Of a stretch of DNA of 64,000 bases, positions 1 to 11,957 are shown piece by piece; position 1 is the first letter of the stretch, and every line of letters begins with the position of its first letter. Location: NCBI GenBank assembly GCA_036346205.1, contig JARFJB010002416.1, forward strand, positions 602,501 through 666,500. The letters run 5' to 3'. The notes below the pieces were generated by a model. The model had not been told where the DNA came from. It did not search any database and saw only the letters and a program-made list of their open reading frames with translations. The stretch comes from Vesta saturnalis (taxonomy: Eukaryota > Arthropoda > Insecta > Coleoptera > Lampyridae). The translations under genes and the position numbers were made by a program.

Positions 1-296
1 CGCCAACTGCTGCCTCTTTTCCCCATTTCCCGAAAATAAACACTTCGGAAAGTTTCTAACTGTATAATCTACTTACTTACATTTAAAACGAAACAAATTT
101 TTCTTCGGTATGCTACACTACGGTGTTACCTGACTTGTTTTCTACAATTTCATTTGGGTCTAGTAAAATTTTTCTTCCTAGCTTCCGGTATACTAACTGT
201 CTTAATATCAATACCGTGACCTATATTCGTGACATTCAGCTTTCCTATTTTTCCCCTACATACACCAAATCTGTCTTCTTGCCGCTGGGATGTACG
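1..296. other. No gene recognised
   Basis: AT-rich sequence before the first transposable element. I see no coding frame of note, no repeat shared with the rest of the window and no RNA gene. Confidence 0.5.
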
Positions 297-305
297 TAAC
301 TATTA

Positions 306-424
306 GGGTTACGTACGTTTCGGAGTGGCCGATTCGCCGTGGCCGTTTCGGCGTGGCCGTTTCGGCGTCAGCCGGTTCGGCGTGAGCCCGTTTTGGCGTC
401 GGCCGATTTGGCGTGAATTGTCGA
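306..424 (+). repeat. MITE left TIR (tandem GGCGT..CGTTTC units)
   Basis: About seven imperfect 14-18-bp units of the GGCGT-GGCCGTTTC type in one orientation. They are inverted relative to 838-980. Confidence 0.85.
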
Positions 425-837
425 TTACTTGAGAATTATTACTTATTACAAAATATAGCTTTTGCTGACAATAAAACAAAATGTACAATAAACTAGGCAT
501 CTATATATTAATAAAAATATTATGCATAAAAAAACACTTATTAGTCTATTACATTGCGTATGAAAATGTTACATATAATTATGAGATAAACCCCTTAAAT
601 ATTCTAATACATTTACAGGGTCAAAATGTTGTACCAGCCTTAATATGCGGGTATCTGCATCTCGATATTTTCTAAGTTTTACCGGTGGCTGATTGCCTGC
701 AACAAGTTGTCCATAATAACAATCCCGTGATTGATCGGTGTGCTTTCTACTTAAAAAAAATGGTAAGAATTAAGGGCATTCATTCAAGGAATAAAAATAA
801 TTATTATATTGAGATTGTAGTTATTCTGAGATCGACC

Positions 838-980
838 ACTCACGCCAAAACGGCCGACGCCAAAACGGATTCACGCCGAACCGGCTGACGCCGAACCGGC
901 TGACGCCGAACCGGCTGACGCCGAAACGGCCACGTCGAAACGGCCATGCCGAAACGGCCACGCCGAAACGTCCCATCCCC
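838..980 (-). repeat. MITE right TIR (tandem ACGCC-GAAACGGCC units)
   Basis: About nine imperfect units, including three adjacent copies of a CGCCGAACCGGCTGA-type variant. It is the inverted counterpart of 306-424, and the two sides differ in unit number and order. Confidence 0.85.
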
Positions 981-1520
981 TAACTATTATTTGCTTAAAT
1001 TCTTTCTTTAATTAGTCTTCCATATATGCCTAAATCATTGATCGAATTGATTACAGTAAATACTAACTTGTAACAACCTTTTTTTGTGGTTGTATTAAAA
1101 AATACGTTAATCTAAAATCATTAATTTATTTGGCATAATATTAGAAAAGTTTTTAATTATTAATGTGTAGATTTGAAAACTGGCAATTTAATTGGCATTT
1201 CCTAGAACAAATCTTTTGGGTGTAATATTACATAAATAGTTTTAATTCTCTTAAAAATTGGATTTATATTATGTAACAGCGCAACGCAAGAAAACTTTAC
1301 ACTTGAGTTATTGAGAAAGCTTTTGTAATTCAGTTAATGCTGACTGTTAACAGCAACAAGAATTATTTTTACTTAATTTTTTTATATTAGTGGGCCATCA
1401 TATTTTGGTGGTAAGTTGTTTTTTCCCATAATATTTTAAGCTAAAGCCTTTGTTTTTTTTAGGCACCACCTTTTAATTTTATTAAACACGTTAATTACAC
1501 TTTTAAATACTTAATTTTAA

Positions 1521-1724
1521 AGTATGCAATTTTTCAAGTATTTAATTTGTATACTTACTAATCTTAATGGCACGTATAAGTGTATACCTTAATCTATTAT
1601 TATTCTAAATGGCAAGTTTTACATGAGTTACCTTTACAACGCTAGAACTATATCCTGTTACAAATAAATTTGGCGATTTAAATTTCAAGGAAATTTCTTA
1701 ATGGATACTTAAGCTAGACATTCA
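1521..1724 (+). repeat. 204-bp direct duplication, left copy
   Basis: LTR segment from AGTATGCAAT to CTAGACATTCA. It is repeated at 4081-4284 with, as far as I can see, a single substitution (CTTACTAATC versus CTTAATAATC). The 3' LTR has only one copy. Confidence 0.92.
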
Positions 1725-4080
1725 TGTCGTAACCCAGACGTACCCTATCTTGAAACGTGTAATTTGTACTTGTTCGCACTAATGCAAATTCAAGAGACAA
1801 AACAATAGCTAAAGGATGCATCTTAATTTGACTGATAAGATGCTTTTCTTAATTGCTTAAATTGGTATCACTGAGAATGATGCTACGTCGGCTAATGTTA
1901 GGCTTACTCCAATTAATAGCTTAAATCTCCCTTACTGGCCGTGATCAAATAATCAGAGTTGATTTACAAATCTGATCTAGCACTCGCAAAATTCTAACCT
2001 GATAAAAAAAAAACAGTGATCGTCTAGGGGGCAAATAACCTACGTTGTGTAATGCGCAGGAGATAGGGTCGGATAAGGTTAATTTGTTGCATAAGGTGGC
2101 AGGTAATTAAATGAAACAAAACTGTAATTGAGATAAACGAGTTGCGCTACCTGGTGATTCGCTCGTCATCCTATTTACATCGGGAGAAAAAGAATCACCA
2201 ATAAAACTCCCTTTATTCCGATAATAATCACACAAAGAAAAACAAAGATCAGATAACACAAGTAATCAAAGCAATCAAAGGATTAAACATGTATCAACAC
2301 TACTCTATCGGTATTAAAGGCGTACAAAGTCTATCACATTGCCTAAAACGACGTTTAGTCACAAATAAACATAAAATCAGGTCTATAAATGGTATTCAAA
2401 TTAAAGCAAAAATAAACAAGTAATAAATAACAAACAGGGGATCCTTTTGAACCAATTCCTGTCTGCTTTAGTTAAATAATTACATATAAAGCATTATACA
2501 GGTGTGGACAACCGGACATAAACAGAACACAAAAAAACAAAGGACATCATTAAATCAAGTTAAAAAGGCGTACCTTACAACATTTAAATATTCCCAAAAT
2601 AAAATGCAAGGCAATTTCAATAACTACACATAAAGGCAATAAATATAAACAGTGTAATCGTATCCACAATAAAAGATCGTCAATCAATCTAAAAAAGGAA
2701 AAGGAAAAGTGTAATCCCTATCATGTGGCCCTTTGGTTTAACCAATCAGGACGGTTATTAACAACAAAATACATTAAGCACTCTAGTAATACATATTACA
2801 AATTCAACCTACATAAAAAAATAACAACAGAAAATTAAACAGGTTACAGATTATTTAAGTAGACACAAATGAAAGAGGGCAAGTACGTTACACATACAAA
2901 ATTGTGGATACGAGCACAACAAATGATACACATGTACAGTAACAATGAATGATATAAGGGATTACACAGAAAAAAACCATTCGAAGTATAACCTCTGACA
3001 TAAAGTCCTGCAACACCGATGCACCCACATGATTAGTACGTATTATTCAAATGCAAGATAATAACGCTCTCAATTCCTCTTAGGCATAAAAAACACAAAA
3101 ATATAGACATATAGGCATATAACGGTAACAAAAGGGACGTTTGTATAGATATAGATCATTTGGATCAGCTTTTCTGATTTTATACCTATGATCGTTTGTG
3201 GTTTTATCATTATAAATACAGGTTGGAATCATCAATACACAAAATAGAACACATAAAGAGAGAAAGAGATGCTTCGCTATGTTTGCGCAAATACAATGAA
3301 CACAACAGTTTTGCAGGTCCGGGCCTCAGTTTGGCTTGAACAATTTAAATGAGTAGGTAGAATGACCTTTTCTGTGTAATTTCCCAAACCGTAAAATCTT
3401 GTCTTTTACTTACATTATCAATGCAGGTTATCCTTTAAGCTTTCACCAGCACAAATGTTTAAATACTCGGATTTATCGATTAACACAAAACGACGAAAGA
3501 AGATCTAATTTAAACAAACACGAATCGATCTCAAATCTACTCCCGCACGCTTTGAAAATTCTAATCAGACTGTTCTGAGCACAACAAAACGTTTTTATTC
3601 CATCATCCCTATTTTCTATATCAACTAACAAAAGCAATAAAAATATTTCGTGTGAACGCTTTTGACTTTAATTATACAAAGAAACATTATTTCTAATTAA
3701 CATGTGCAATCAACCGTAGAAAACCTGTATTTCAAATATCACATTTCAATCCCTGAACAACGTATGCTTTGACCGCGGTGTAATTTTTGGTATAATACTG
3801 ACAGGTTTATTCCCACAACGCTTTTCTAAACATATTTAGTGATTTGTCTTGCCCTTCGATAAAGGCAGTCTAGCCTCCACCCGCAACTTAAACATCTGCT
3901 TGGGGGCCGCCCTTAGTTAACCCTACACAAATTTCTTACAACAACAAAGAAATGCAAACCATTCTCAAATAACAATTTTTTATATAATAACCTTCAGTAA
4001 TTAACTTTTGCTATCGCGACAATAATTTCAATCGGAATATTTTCAATGTATTCATCAAATTTTCGTAGTGTGCTACCTAC
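1725..4080. other. Unclassified 2.36-kb insert inside the 5' LTR, TG...CA ends
   Basis: Begins TGTCGTAACC and ends GCTACCTAC(A). No open frame of note lies inside. The sequence is A-rich on the plus strand, with a few more GC-rich patches near 2030-2180 and 3840-3930. TG...CA ends would fit a long solo LTR, but the flanking direct repeat is 204 bp rather than 4-6 bp, so normal integrase-mediated insertion does not explain it. No second copy occurs in this window. Confidence 0.6.
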
Positions 4081-4284
4081 AGTATGCAATTTTTCAAGTA
4101 TTTAATTTGTATACTTAATAATCTTAATGGCACGTATAAGTGTATACCTTAATCTATTATTATTCTAAATGGCAAGTTTTACATGAGTTACCTTTACAAC
4201 GCTAGAACTATATCCTGTTACAAATAAATTTGGCGATTTAAATTTCAAGGAAATTTCTTAATGGATACTTAAGCTAGACATTCA
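4081..4284 (+). repeat. 204-bp direct duplication, right copy
   Basis: Second copy of 1521-1724. It continues without a break into the remainder of the LTR (CCTCACATCAACC and onwards), as in the 3' LTR. Confidence 0.92.
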
Positions 4285-4735
4285 CCTCACATCAACCATT
4301 CTGCTTCATAGTACCCGTATCAGTTTATAACAGAACAGTTAAAAGGTAAAGTTTTTTTATATAGTTTAGTTTAAGACTTCTAACCATTTTCTCATTTTCA
4401 ACAACCATTTATTAAATAAACTTATGTAACTTGTTATCTTTTTTATTTCTATTAAATGTTTTAGTATTCACTATTTAGGGTTTTGTTATTTTCCTGGACA
4501 AAGATAACATGGCGCTGGAGAATTTATTATTTTTATTCATAATTTTTTGATAACAATTTTTGCCAGTAAGTGAAAATAATCCAGCAGAATCGAAACAACT
4601 AGCATTTCAGGTAGGTTAATTTAATTATTTATTAGAACTCTTCCTATCTCAATCTACCACTGAGTCAGAGGCACATTATTTAAACAACATTATTATGTTG
4701 TGAATACTTTAACAATTAGTATTTTTTGTTACAAG

Positions 4736-4753
4736 TGGCGCGACGTGCAGGGA
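4736..4753 (+). promoter_or_regulatory. Candidate primer-binding site of the gypsy element
   Basis: TGGCGCGACGTGCAGGGA begins two bases after the 5' LTR ends (TTGTTACA, 4733). The position and the TGG start fit a tRNA 3'-end primer site. I did not identify the tRNA. Confidence 0.6.
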
Positions 4754-4996
4754 CATTGAAATTTATTACTTGAAATTTATTACTTATTTGATATTTTATT
4801 TACATTTGGGTTATATTTGTGGGGCCAGAAAAGGGACATTCTGTTGTTTCAATGTTAATTATTCTCACTTGTGATTGTTTATATTTTTTAATTGATGTTA
4901 AGAGTAGACCGAATTTTAAGGAGTGTTACGATTTAGGTTACTATTTTATGTGTTTATATAAGGAACTTTATTGAGTGTGTTATATAATATGTTACG

Positions 4997-6178
4997 ATGT
5001 CAACTGTAAATTATTTAGTTGATGTTCTTTATAGTGATGAATTATTAATTGAACTACAATTTCGCAATGTAAGTGGAGCAGAACGGTTAATTGTGGAAGA
5101 GAAGCGTATTTAAGACGACTGTTAAATGCAGAAAAAATCAATCCAAATTTACTTGATTCATACCCGAAGTGCGATATAAATCAAACAGTAGAATTGGAAT
5201 TATTGAAGGAAAAGTTAAATCATATTCAGTCTTCAATTAAACTTTTTAAACTTAAGCCATCGAAATCAGTTTATCTTAGGCTACACACACGTTTATTGCA
5301 TATTTTGAAACGCTTGAATTACATAACTTTTGATGATGAATTTTTATATTTACATGACCAATTGTTGACTTTATGTAATGAATCGTTAGAATTAATTGAA
5401 TCTATAAATGAAAATATTGAATTAAATAATGATGTTACAAATTTAGATACTTCTAATATTTCGTTGTCACAAAATGATCCTGTTAATACTTCAGTTAATA
5501 TTCCAACAGAAGATTTTTCAAAATTAATAGATAACTTGCAAATTTCAAAAGGTTTTGGTCCTGTATATAAATTAAATTTAAAGTTTAATGGTAGTGAGAA
5601 AGAAGTTTTTACATTTATTCAAAGATGTGAGGAGCTAATGATTGCTCGAAATATTTCTAGGAAGGAAATGCTTTTATCAGGTGTTGATTTATTTGCAGGG
5701 AAAGGTTTGGTTTGGTATAGGGCGGTTAAACCGTTTTTGCAGACAATTAAGGATTATAATGAAAAATTTACAACCTTGATTTGCTACTCAATTAGCCCTT
5801 GTTAGTGTAAATGATATTTTCATTTAGTAGATTTGTGTAAAAATTACAAGTGAAAGCTCAGAATTCTAAATTCAAATTTAATTCTTATTCAGATTCACAA
5901 AGACAATCTGATTATAAGCCTTCTTCGGCGGTGAAACAAAATATTAAACCTAAAGTCCATTTTTCAGGTATTAAACCAAAAAATATGAATTCTACTTTTA
6001 CAACTCCAAAATTAATACAGCTAAGTCTTCAACAACATGCTTTAAATGTAGACAGTTGGGTCATACCTTTCACACCTGTGATAAGGGTGATGATAGAATC
6101 TTTTGTTTTAGATGTGGTTATTCCAATGTTACTTTTTCTAATTGTCCGAGGTGTAAATTTTCAAAAAACTTGTAAATG
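4997..6178 (+). pseudogene. gag: gag of the gypsy element, frameshifted
   Basis: The first ATG after the primer site (4997) opens a frame that soon stops at about 5112; the reading then continues in other frames, the longest piece being 5194-5805. That piece has amphipathic helices and an acidic Asn/Ser-rich linker, then a segment with an FNGSEKEVFTFIQRCEEL stretch, as expected of a gypsy capsid. After another frameshift the nucleocapsid carries a clear CCHC zinc knuckle at 6038-6079 (C-x2-C-x4-H-x4-C, reading CFKCRQLGHTFHTC), followed by further Cys residues to about 6160. Structural Gag would package element RNA in cytoplasmic particles. At least three frame changes make this copy non-functional. 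I chose 4997 as the start because upstream frames are closed and the frame from it reads as coding. Confidence 0.85.
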
Positions 6179-6304
6179 AAAAGTGTTCCGTTAGTCGACA
6201 CATTTCTTATGATTTTTCAGAGGCTGACAAGCATGTTTTTAACGAGTGGTTGATTACTGTTAAGGAATTTTTGGAACTTCGAAAAATTGATCTAAATTTG
6301 TAGA

Positions 6305-6660
6305 GAAGAATGATGATGTTAGACCTTTTATTAATGTAAGGATTTTTAATGAGAATTTTATTGCTTTATTAGATAGTGGAGCTACCGTGACAATTTTAGG
6401 TAAGCCTGCTTTGTATTTGATTGATAAATATGATTTAAAATTAAATAGGAATTCGCCTTTTCATCATTGGTTATTGCTGATGGTTCTTCACAATCCATTT
6501 TGGGGAGTGTTGATTTATCTTTGACTAATAATGGTATTACTAAAACTATTTCTGTTATTGTTTCTGAATTTATTACTACTGCAATTACTTTGGGGTAGAT
6601 TTTTGTCGTTTATTTGAAATTAAAGCTGATTTTGGTGAAAATTCTTTTGTTGCAAACTCT
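6305..6660 (+). pseudogene. Aspartic protease domain of the gypsy element
   Basis: A frame through 6322-6420 reads FIALLDSGATVTILGKPAL. The D-S-G triad of retropepsins (Asp codon at 6373-6375) sits in its usual hydrophobic setting. It lies between the gag zinc knuckle and RT, where gypsy proteases are found. A stop or frameshift near 6590-6675 separates it from the RT frame. The enzyme would cleave Gag-Pol in the particle. Confidence 0.8.
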
Positions 6661-6677
6661 GCGGAGACAACTTTTCT

Positions 6678-9347
6678 ATGATTAAGAGTATTGATGATCT
6701 TAATAATAATCAAGTTTTTGAATTAAATCAAGTTATTGACCTTTTTAAAACCTTATCAACTACAAAGTTAGGTAAGACAAATAAAGTTTTTCATTCAATT
6801 AATACTGGTGATGCAGTACCAATTAAACAACGTTATTTTCCATTATCTCCTGCTATGCTGGAGCATGCGAACAGAGAAATTGATGATATGTTAGAGCAAG
6901 GAATTATTAAACCCAGTTCTTCTCCTTGGAATTCTCCAATGGTTTTAGTTAAGAAGAAGTCAGGTGATTTTAGAGTTTGTTTTGATGCTAAGAAATTAAA
7001 TTCTGTTACAAAAAAAGATGCTTACCCCTTACCATTTTTAAACGATATTTTGGATAAATTAAGAGATGCTCGTTATTTAACTTCAATTGATTTAAAGAAA
7101 GCTTTTTGGCAAATACCTTTAGACGCTGAGAGTTGTGAAAAAACTGCTTTTACTGTTCCACGTAGAGTATTATTTGAGTATACTGTTATGCCGATGGGTC
7201 TTACAAATGCACCCAGTACATTACAACGATTTATGGATTCCATTTTAGGACATGATTTATCTCAATCAGTTTTTGTTTACTTAGACGATATTATTATTTT
7301 TTCGAGTACATTCAAGGAACATGTTGCGATTTTAAGAGAAGTTTTTAAAAGGCTTAAGGATGCCCAATTGAATATTAATTTAGATAAATGTGAATTTTGT
7401 AAACCTCGTTTATCATATTTAGGTTTTGTTGTTGATAAGAATGGTCTTCACACCGATCCTTCAAAGGTGGAAGCTATTACTGAATTTCCTCAACCACATA
7501 CTTTTACAGAAGTTAAACGTTTTATTGGAATGTGTTCTTGGTATCGACGTTTCATTCATGATTTTTCCACTATTTTATCTCCGATTAATAATTTATTGAA
7601 AGGTAAGAAGAAATCTCAGAAAGTTTTATGGAATGACGAAGCGAATGATTCATTTTTGAAAATTAAATCTTTATTAGTTAAAGCTCCAATTTTAGCGAGC
7701 CCTGATTTTTCTAAAACATTTTATTTACAATGTGATGCATCTAATTGTGGAGTTGGATGTGTATTAACACAAGGAGTAGGAGAGGAGGAAATTGTTATTG
7801 CCTATGGTTCTCGTACTTTAAATAAAGCCGAGCAAAATTATTCTATTACAGAACGTGAGTTACTTGCAGTTATTTTTGGTATTCAAAAGTTTAGACCTTA
7901 TATTGAAGGTACCCATTTTAAAGTTATTACTGATCATCATTCATTGATTTGGCTCAATAATTTAAAAGATCCTTCTGGTAGATTAGCCAGATGGAGTGTT
8001 AAACTTCAACAATTTGATTTTGAAGTCATTCATCGTAAAGGTAAATTAAATGTAGTTCCTGATGCACTTTCTAGAGCACCTTTGGAAGTTAGTTCTTTAG
8101 AATTTTCTGTTGTCGATTTAGACGATTGGTATAAGAAAATGTTAGCCAACGTTTCTAAAAATCCTGAATTATTTCCTAATTGGAGAGTTGAAGATAATAA
8201 ACTCTACAAATTTATTTCTAATGAATTAAACATCGAATCGAATTTAGTGGAATGGAAATTAGTTGTTCCGAAATCTTTAAGGAAAGATATTTTACGAAAA
8301 TTTCATGATGATCCTACATCATCACATTTTGGGGTTTTTAAAACTTTTTCAAAAGTTAAAGAATTTTATTACTGGCCAAAAATGAAGTCAGATATTTCCA
8401 AATATATTAGGAATTGCAATGTTTGTAATCGAAGCAAGTCTTCACAATTTAATCATTATGGTTTTATGGGTAAAGAGAAAAAATGTTTCTTATCCTTTTC
8501 AATGTATTTCTATTGATTTAGTGGGTCCTTTTCCTAGATCGAAGAGTGGAAACACAGTATTATTAGTTATTTGTGATTGGTTTGCTAAATTTACTTTGAT
8601 TCACCCTATGCGCAGTGCTACTGCTAAAAGTATTTGTCAATATATTGAGAATTATGTATTTCTAGTATACGGTGTTCCTCAAATTTGTATGGTGGACAAT
8701 GGTCCTCAATTTAAAAGTTCACAATTTAAAAATTTAATGAGTTTTTACAAAGTTCAATCCGTTTGGTTTAATGCAAATTATCACCCTCAAGTAAATTTTG
8801 TTGAGAGAGTTAATAAAGTAGTAGGTATTGCAATTAGATCTTATATTCAAGATGATCACAAGGATTGGGATGTTGAAATTCACAAAATTGCGCATGCTAT
8901 TCGTAACGCTGTTCATGAGTCTACGAAATTTTCACCTTCCTTTTGGCGTTTGGTCGGACAGTTCCGATTTCTGGAGATTTTATGGTCGACTAAAGGATTT
9001 CAAAGAGGATGATTTATTTATTACTAACCGTGAACAATTAGTTCAAGATTTAAATGAACTTTCACCTATTTTTAAACATGTTAAACAAAATTTACATGCA
9101 GCTTACGAAAGAAATTCAAAATCTTACAATTTGCGACGTCGTCCGTTGAAATTAAACGTTGGCGATTTAGTTTGGAAAAAGAATTTTACTTTATCTGATG
9201 CGACTAAAATTATAGTCAAAAGTTAGCTCCAAAATTTATTGAAGCGAAAGTTATTGAAGTGGTAGGTCCAACTACGTACCGATTGGCCACCCTATTGATA
9301 ATAAACCCTTAGGTATTTTTCATGTTAAGGATTTAAAACCTCATTAG
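6678..9347 (+). pseudogene. pol: pol of the gypsy element: RT, RNase H, integrase
   Basis: The frame 6678-8516 (612 residues) holds RT and RNase H. RT motifs run in order: SSPWNSPMVLVKKK, then FRVCFDAKKLN, then TSIDLKKAFWQIPL, then the catalytic YLDD at 7278-7289. RNase H follows with LQCDASNCGVGCVL and ITERELLAV. The integrase zinc-binding region (SSHFGVFKTF, then CNVCNRSKS) ends this frame. A frameshift near 8470-8490 moves the integrase core into the 8419-9012 frame, with catalytic Asp in ISIDLVGPF, Asp in MVDNGPQF and Glu in NFVERVNK. Further shifts near 8940 and 9220 precede the GDLVWKKN tail, and the last stop is at 9345-9347. Catalytic residues survive but the protein cannot be made as one chain. 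The AUG at 6678 is just the first in the frame; the true Pol is probably fused to the protease upstream. Confidence 0.92.
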
Positions 9348-10845
9348 TTATTATTTGTTAGTATTCTTTTTAATTATTTTTCGATTTTAGTATTTTTACA
9401 TTCTGGTTTTCTTATTTATATTTTTTAATTATTTTGATAATTTTTCAAAATAATTTTATTTTGTGCTTATTTCGCACATTATTTTATTTTTTATTGTTGT
9501 GGCTTTGCAAACCACTTAATTATTTTTTTACATTTGTTAGCATGATTTTTGCTACATTTGTTTAGCACGATGGTTGATATTTAGATCCCATTGTGTGATT
9601 GATTTTTTAGCATGATGTTTGATTTTAGATCACATCGTGCGTTTATTTTGCCGACTTTGTGGGACATTAGTTCTCAGGCAGATTATCTTCCTTTATTGGA
9701 TTTACAATTTGCTATTGTTACAATAGTAAAATTGAAGATAACTATTTTGAGTTTACCTCTGATCGTTAATTTGACGTGTAAACTCATAACCATGGATAAG
9801 AAAACTAGTAATGCTTCTATATACTTCTATTTTTTGATTAATTTAATTATTTTATTTTTCCTGATTTGTGTAGTGTCACTATTCTTGGACGGTGCTTGAG
9901 GACTTCGGTTCGCCTCGTGTCAACCTCGATTAGTTCACTTCCTGATCATGACGTTTTGGTAGCTTTAGGAGGGGGTTGTTGTGTTCGTAAGAGTGCATCA
10001 TCTTTCTCTTTGCTATCTCACCTAGATTTCGATTTATTTATAAAATGTGCGTGTTAGTTAGGGTATGTTTATTCTTGGACGATGACTGTGGAACAACATG
10101 AAACCTGAATCTCGTGAAGGGTAGAGTGGCCTCTCTTGTTCTCCACGACGAAGCATCCTGAGCTAATTTGCCATGAAAATAGTCGTATCTTGGGTTTACC
10201 GATTTTGACTTACTTATCGAACGTGACTGTGGTAGTTGTGTTATGTACCTAGGAGGCTTGGTTTGAGACCACCGGAGTAGGGTAATTGAACCGCTCTCTC
10301 TCGACCTCAAATCTCGCGATTATTTATTGTTAGTCCGCAAGGATTTTTTTTTAATACTTATACTCTCGAGTAGAGTGGCGTTTAGCCTTGATTTTTTATG
10401 AAGTTGCACGATGACCGTTTCCGGGTTCTCTGCCCACTGTCCCTTCAGGTCATGGTAGGTTACGGTTTCCGTTCGTTTTTTACCTTAGAATCAAATTTTT
10501 TTACCGGATACTCATTTTGCTCTTCTGATGGTGGTTTGCTTCACTAACCCCACCAGTTAAAGTTTTTACTTTATTTAAGGTTTCGGGTCCTTGATTCTCG
10601 ACTAGTGGCGTGTGCGGGTGATAGCGCGTCATTAGCTTTTTGGTGTTGCGAGAGGTCTTTCCTGACCAACGTCACCACATTTTCCGTACTTCTTCGTACA
10701 TTTTCTTGTTATTTTTTAAATATTGCTTATATTTTAATTAGCTTACCATTATGTATTTTTTTAAATTTTAATAATTTCATTTATTAGCTTAGTGTTTGGA
10801 ATCTCCGCTTTGGTGATCTCCGAGTCCAAATTTTAGGAGGGGGTG
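9348..10845 (+). other. Non-coding 3' region of the gypsy element with polypurine tract
   Basis: About 1.5 kb between the pol stop and the 3' LTR. It starts T-rich (to about 9560) and becomes GC-richer. It has short imperfect internal repeats, for example TATTCTTGGACG at about 9881 and 10069. No env-like frame is recognisable. It ends in the purine run AGGAGGGGG (about 10835-10843), directly before the LTR TGTAAC, which I take as the plus-strand primer. Confidence 0.7.
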
Positions 10846-11953
10846 TGTAACAACCTTTTTTTGTGGTTGTATTAAAAAATACGTTAATCTAAAATCATTA
10901 ATTTATTTGGCATAATATTAGAAAAGTTTTTAATTATTAATGTGTAGATTTGAAAACTGGCAATTTAATTGGCATTTCCTAGAACAAATCTTTTGGGTGT
11001 AATATTACATAAATAGTTTTAATTCCCTCTCTTAAAAAATTGGATTTATATTATGTAACAGCGCAACACAAGAAAACTTTTACGCTTGAGTTATTGAGAA
11101 AGCTTTTTGTAATTCAGTTAATGCTGACTGTTAACAGCAATAAGAATGATTTTTACTTAATTTTTTTATATTAGTGGGCCATCATATTTTGGTGGTAAGT
11201 TGTTTTTTCCCATAATATTTTAAGCTAAAGCCTTTGTTTTTTTTAGGCACCACCTTTTAATTTTATTAAACACGTTAATTACACTTTTAAATACTTAATT
11301 TTTAAAGTATGCAATTTTTCAAGTATTTAATTTGTATACTTACTAATCTTAATGGCACGTATAAGTGTATACCTTAATCTATTATTATTCTAAATGGCAA
11401 GTTTTACATGAGTTACCTTTACAACGCTAGAACTATATCCTGTTACAAATAAATTTGGCGATTTAAATTTCAAGGAAATTTCTTAATGGATACTTAAGCT
11501 AGACATTCACCTCACATCAACCATTCTGCTTCATAGTACCCGTATCAGTTTATAACAGAACAGTTAAAAGGTAAAGTTTTTTATATAGTTTAGTTTAAGA
11601 CTTCTAACCTTTTTCTCATTTTCAACAACCATTTATTAAATAAACTTATGTAACTTGTTATTTTTTTATTTCTATTAAATGTTTTAGTATTCATTATTTA
11701 GGGTTTTGTTATTTTCCTGGACAAAGATAACATGGCGCTCGAGAATTTATTATTTTATTCATAATTTTTGATAACAATTTTGCCAGTAAGTGAAAATAAT
11801 CCAGCAGAATCGAAACAACTAGCATTTCAGGTAGGTTAATTTAATTATTTATTAGAACTCTCCCTATCTCAATCTACCACTGAGTCAGAGGCACATTATT
11901 TAAACAACATTATTATGTTGTGAATACTTTAACAATTAGTATTTTTTGTTACA
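10846..11953 (+). repeat. 3' LTR of the gypsy element, intact
   Basis: 1108 bp with TGTAACAA...TTGTTACA ends, a purine tract immediately upstream and AACT immediately downstream. It serves as the reference for what the interrupted 5' LTR should look like. Confidence 0.95.
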
Positions 11954-11957
11954 AACT

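Larger units (their letters stand above)
306..980. mobile_element. Mutator-like MITE with tandem-repeat TIRs
   Basis: A 675-bp non-coding element. Both ends consist of short GC-rich tandem units around GGCGTGGCCGTTTC (left, about 306-424) and their reverse complement (right, about 838-980), while the roughly 410-bp core is AT-rich. The outer ends match as inverted repeats: GGG then ACGTTTCGG on the left, the complement ending in CCCC on the right. The 9-bp sequence TAACTATTA flanks it directly on both sides (297-305 and 981-989). A 9-bp target duplication is typical of Mutator-like (MULE) elements, so I infer a non-autonomous MULE derivative. It has no transposase. The tandem-repeat TIR design resembles that of the autonomous MULE at 57.2-59.7 kb, although the repeat unit differs. 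Confidence 0.85.
1069..4733 (+). repeat. 5' LTR of the gypsy element, interrupted
   Basis: LTR sequence is 1069-1724 plus 4285-4733. Between them lie a 2356-bp foreign block (1725-4080) and a second copy of the preceding 204 LTR bases (4081-4284). Outside the insert it matches the 3' LTR at 10846-11953 almost base for base. Confidence 0.93.
1069..11953 (+). mobile_element. Ty3/gypsy LTR retrotransposon, complete in structure, pseudogenised
   Basis: The LTRs start TGTAACAA and end TTGTTACA, a perfect 8-bp terminal inverted repeat. The 3' LTR is 10846-11953 (1108 bp). The 5' LTR is 1069-4733 and becomes about 1105 bp once an insert and one duplicated segment are subtracted. The same 4-bp AACT abuts both outer ends (1065-1068 and 11954-11957), the target duplication expected for Ty3/gypsy. 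A primer site follows the 5' LTR and a polypurine tract precedes the 3' LTR. Internal order is gag with a CCHC knuckle, protease, RT, RNase H, integrase, which defines Ty3/gypsy. Several frameshifts break gag and pol. The LTRs are still very similar, differing mostly by small indels, so the insertion is not ancient. Confidence 0.95.
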
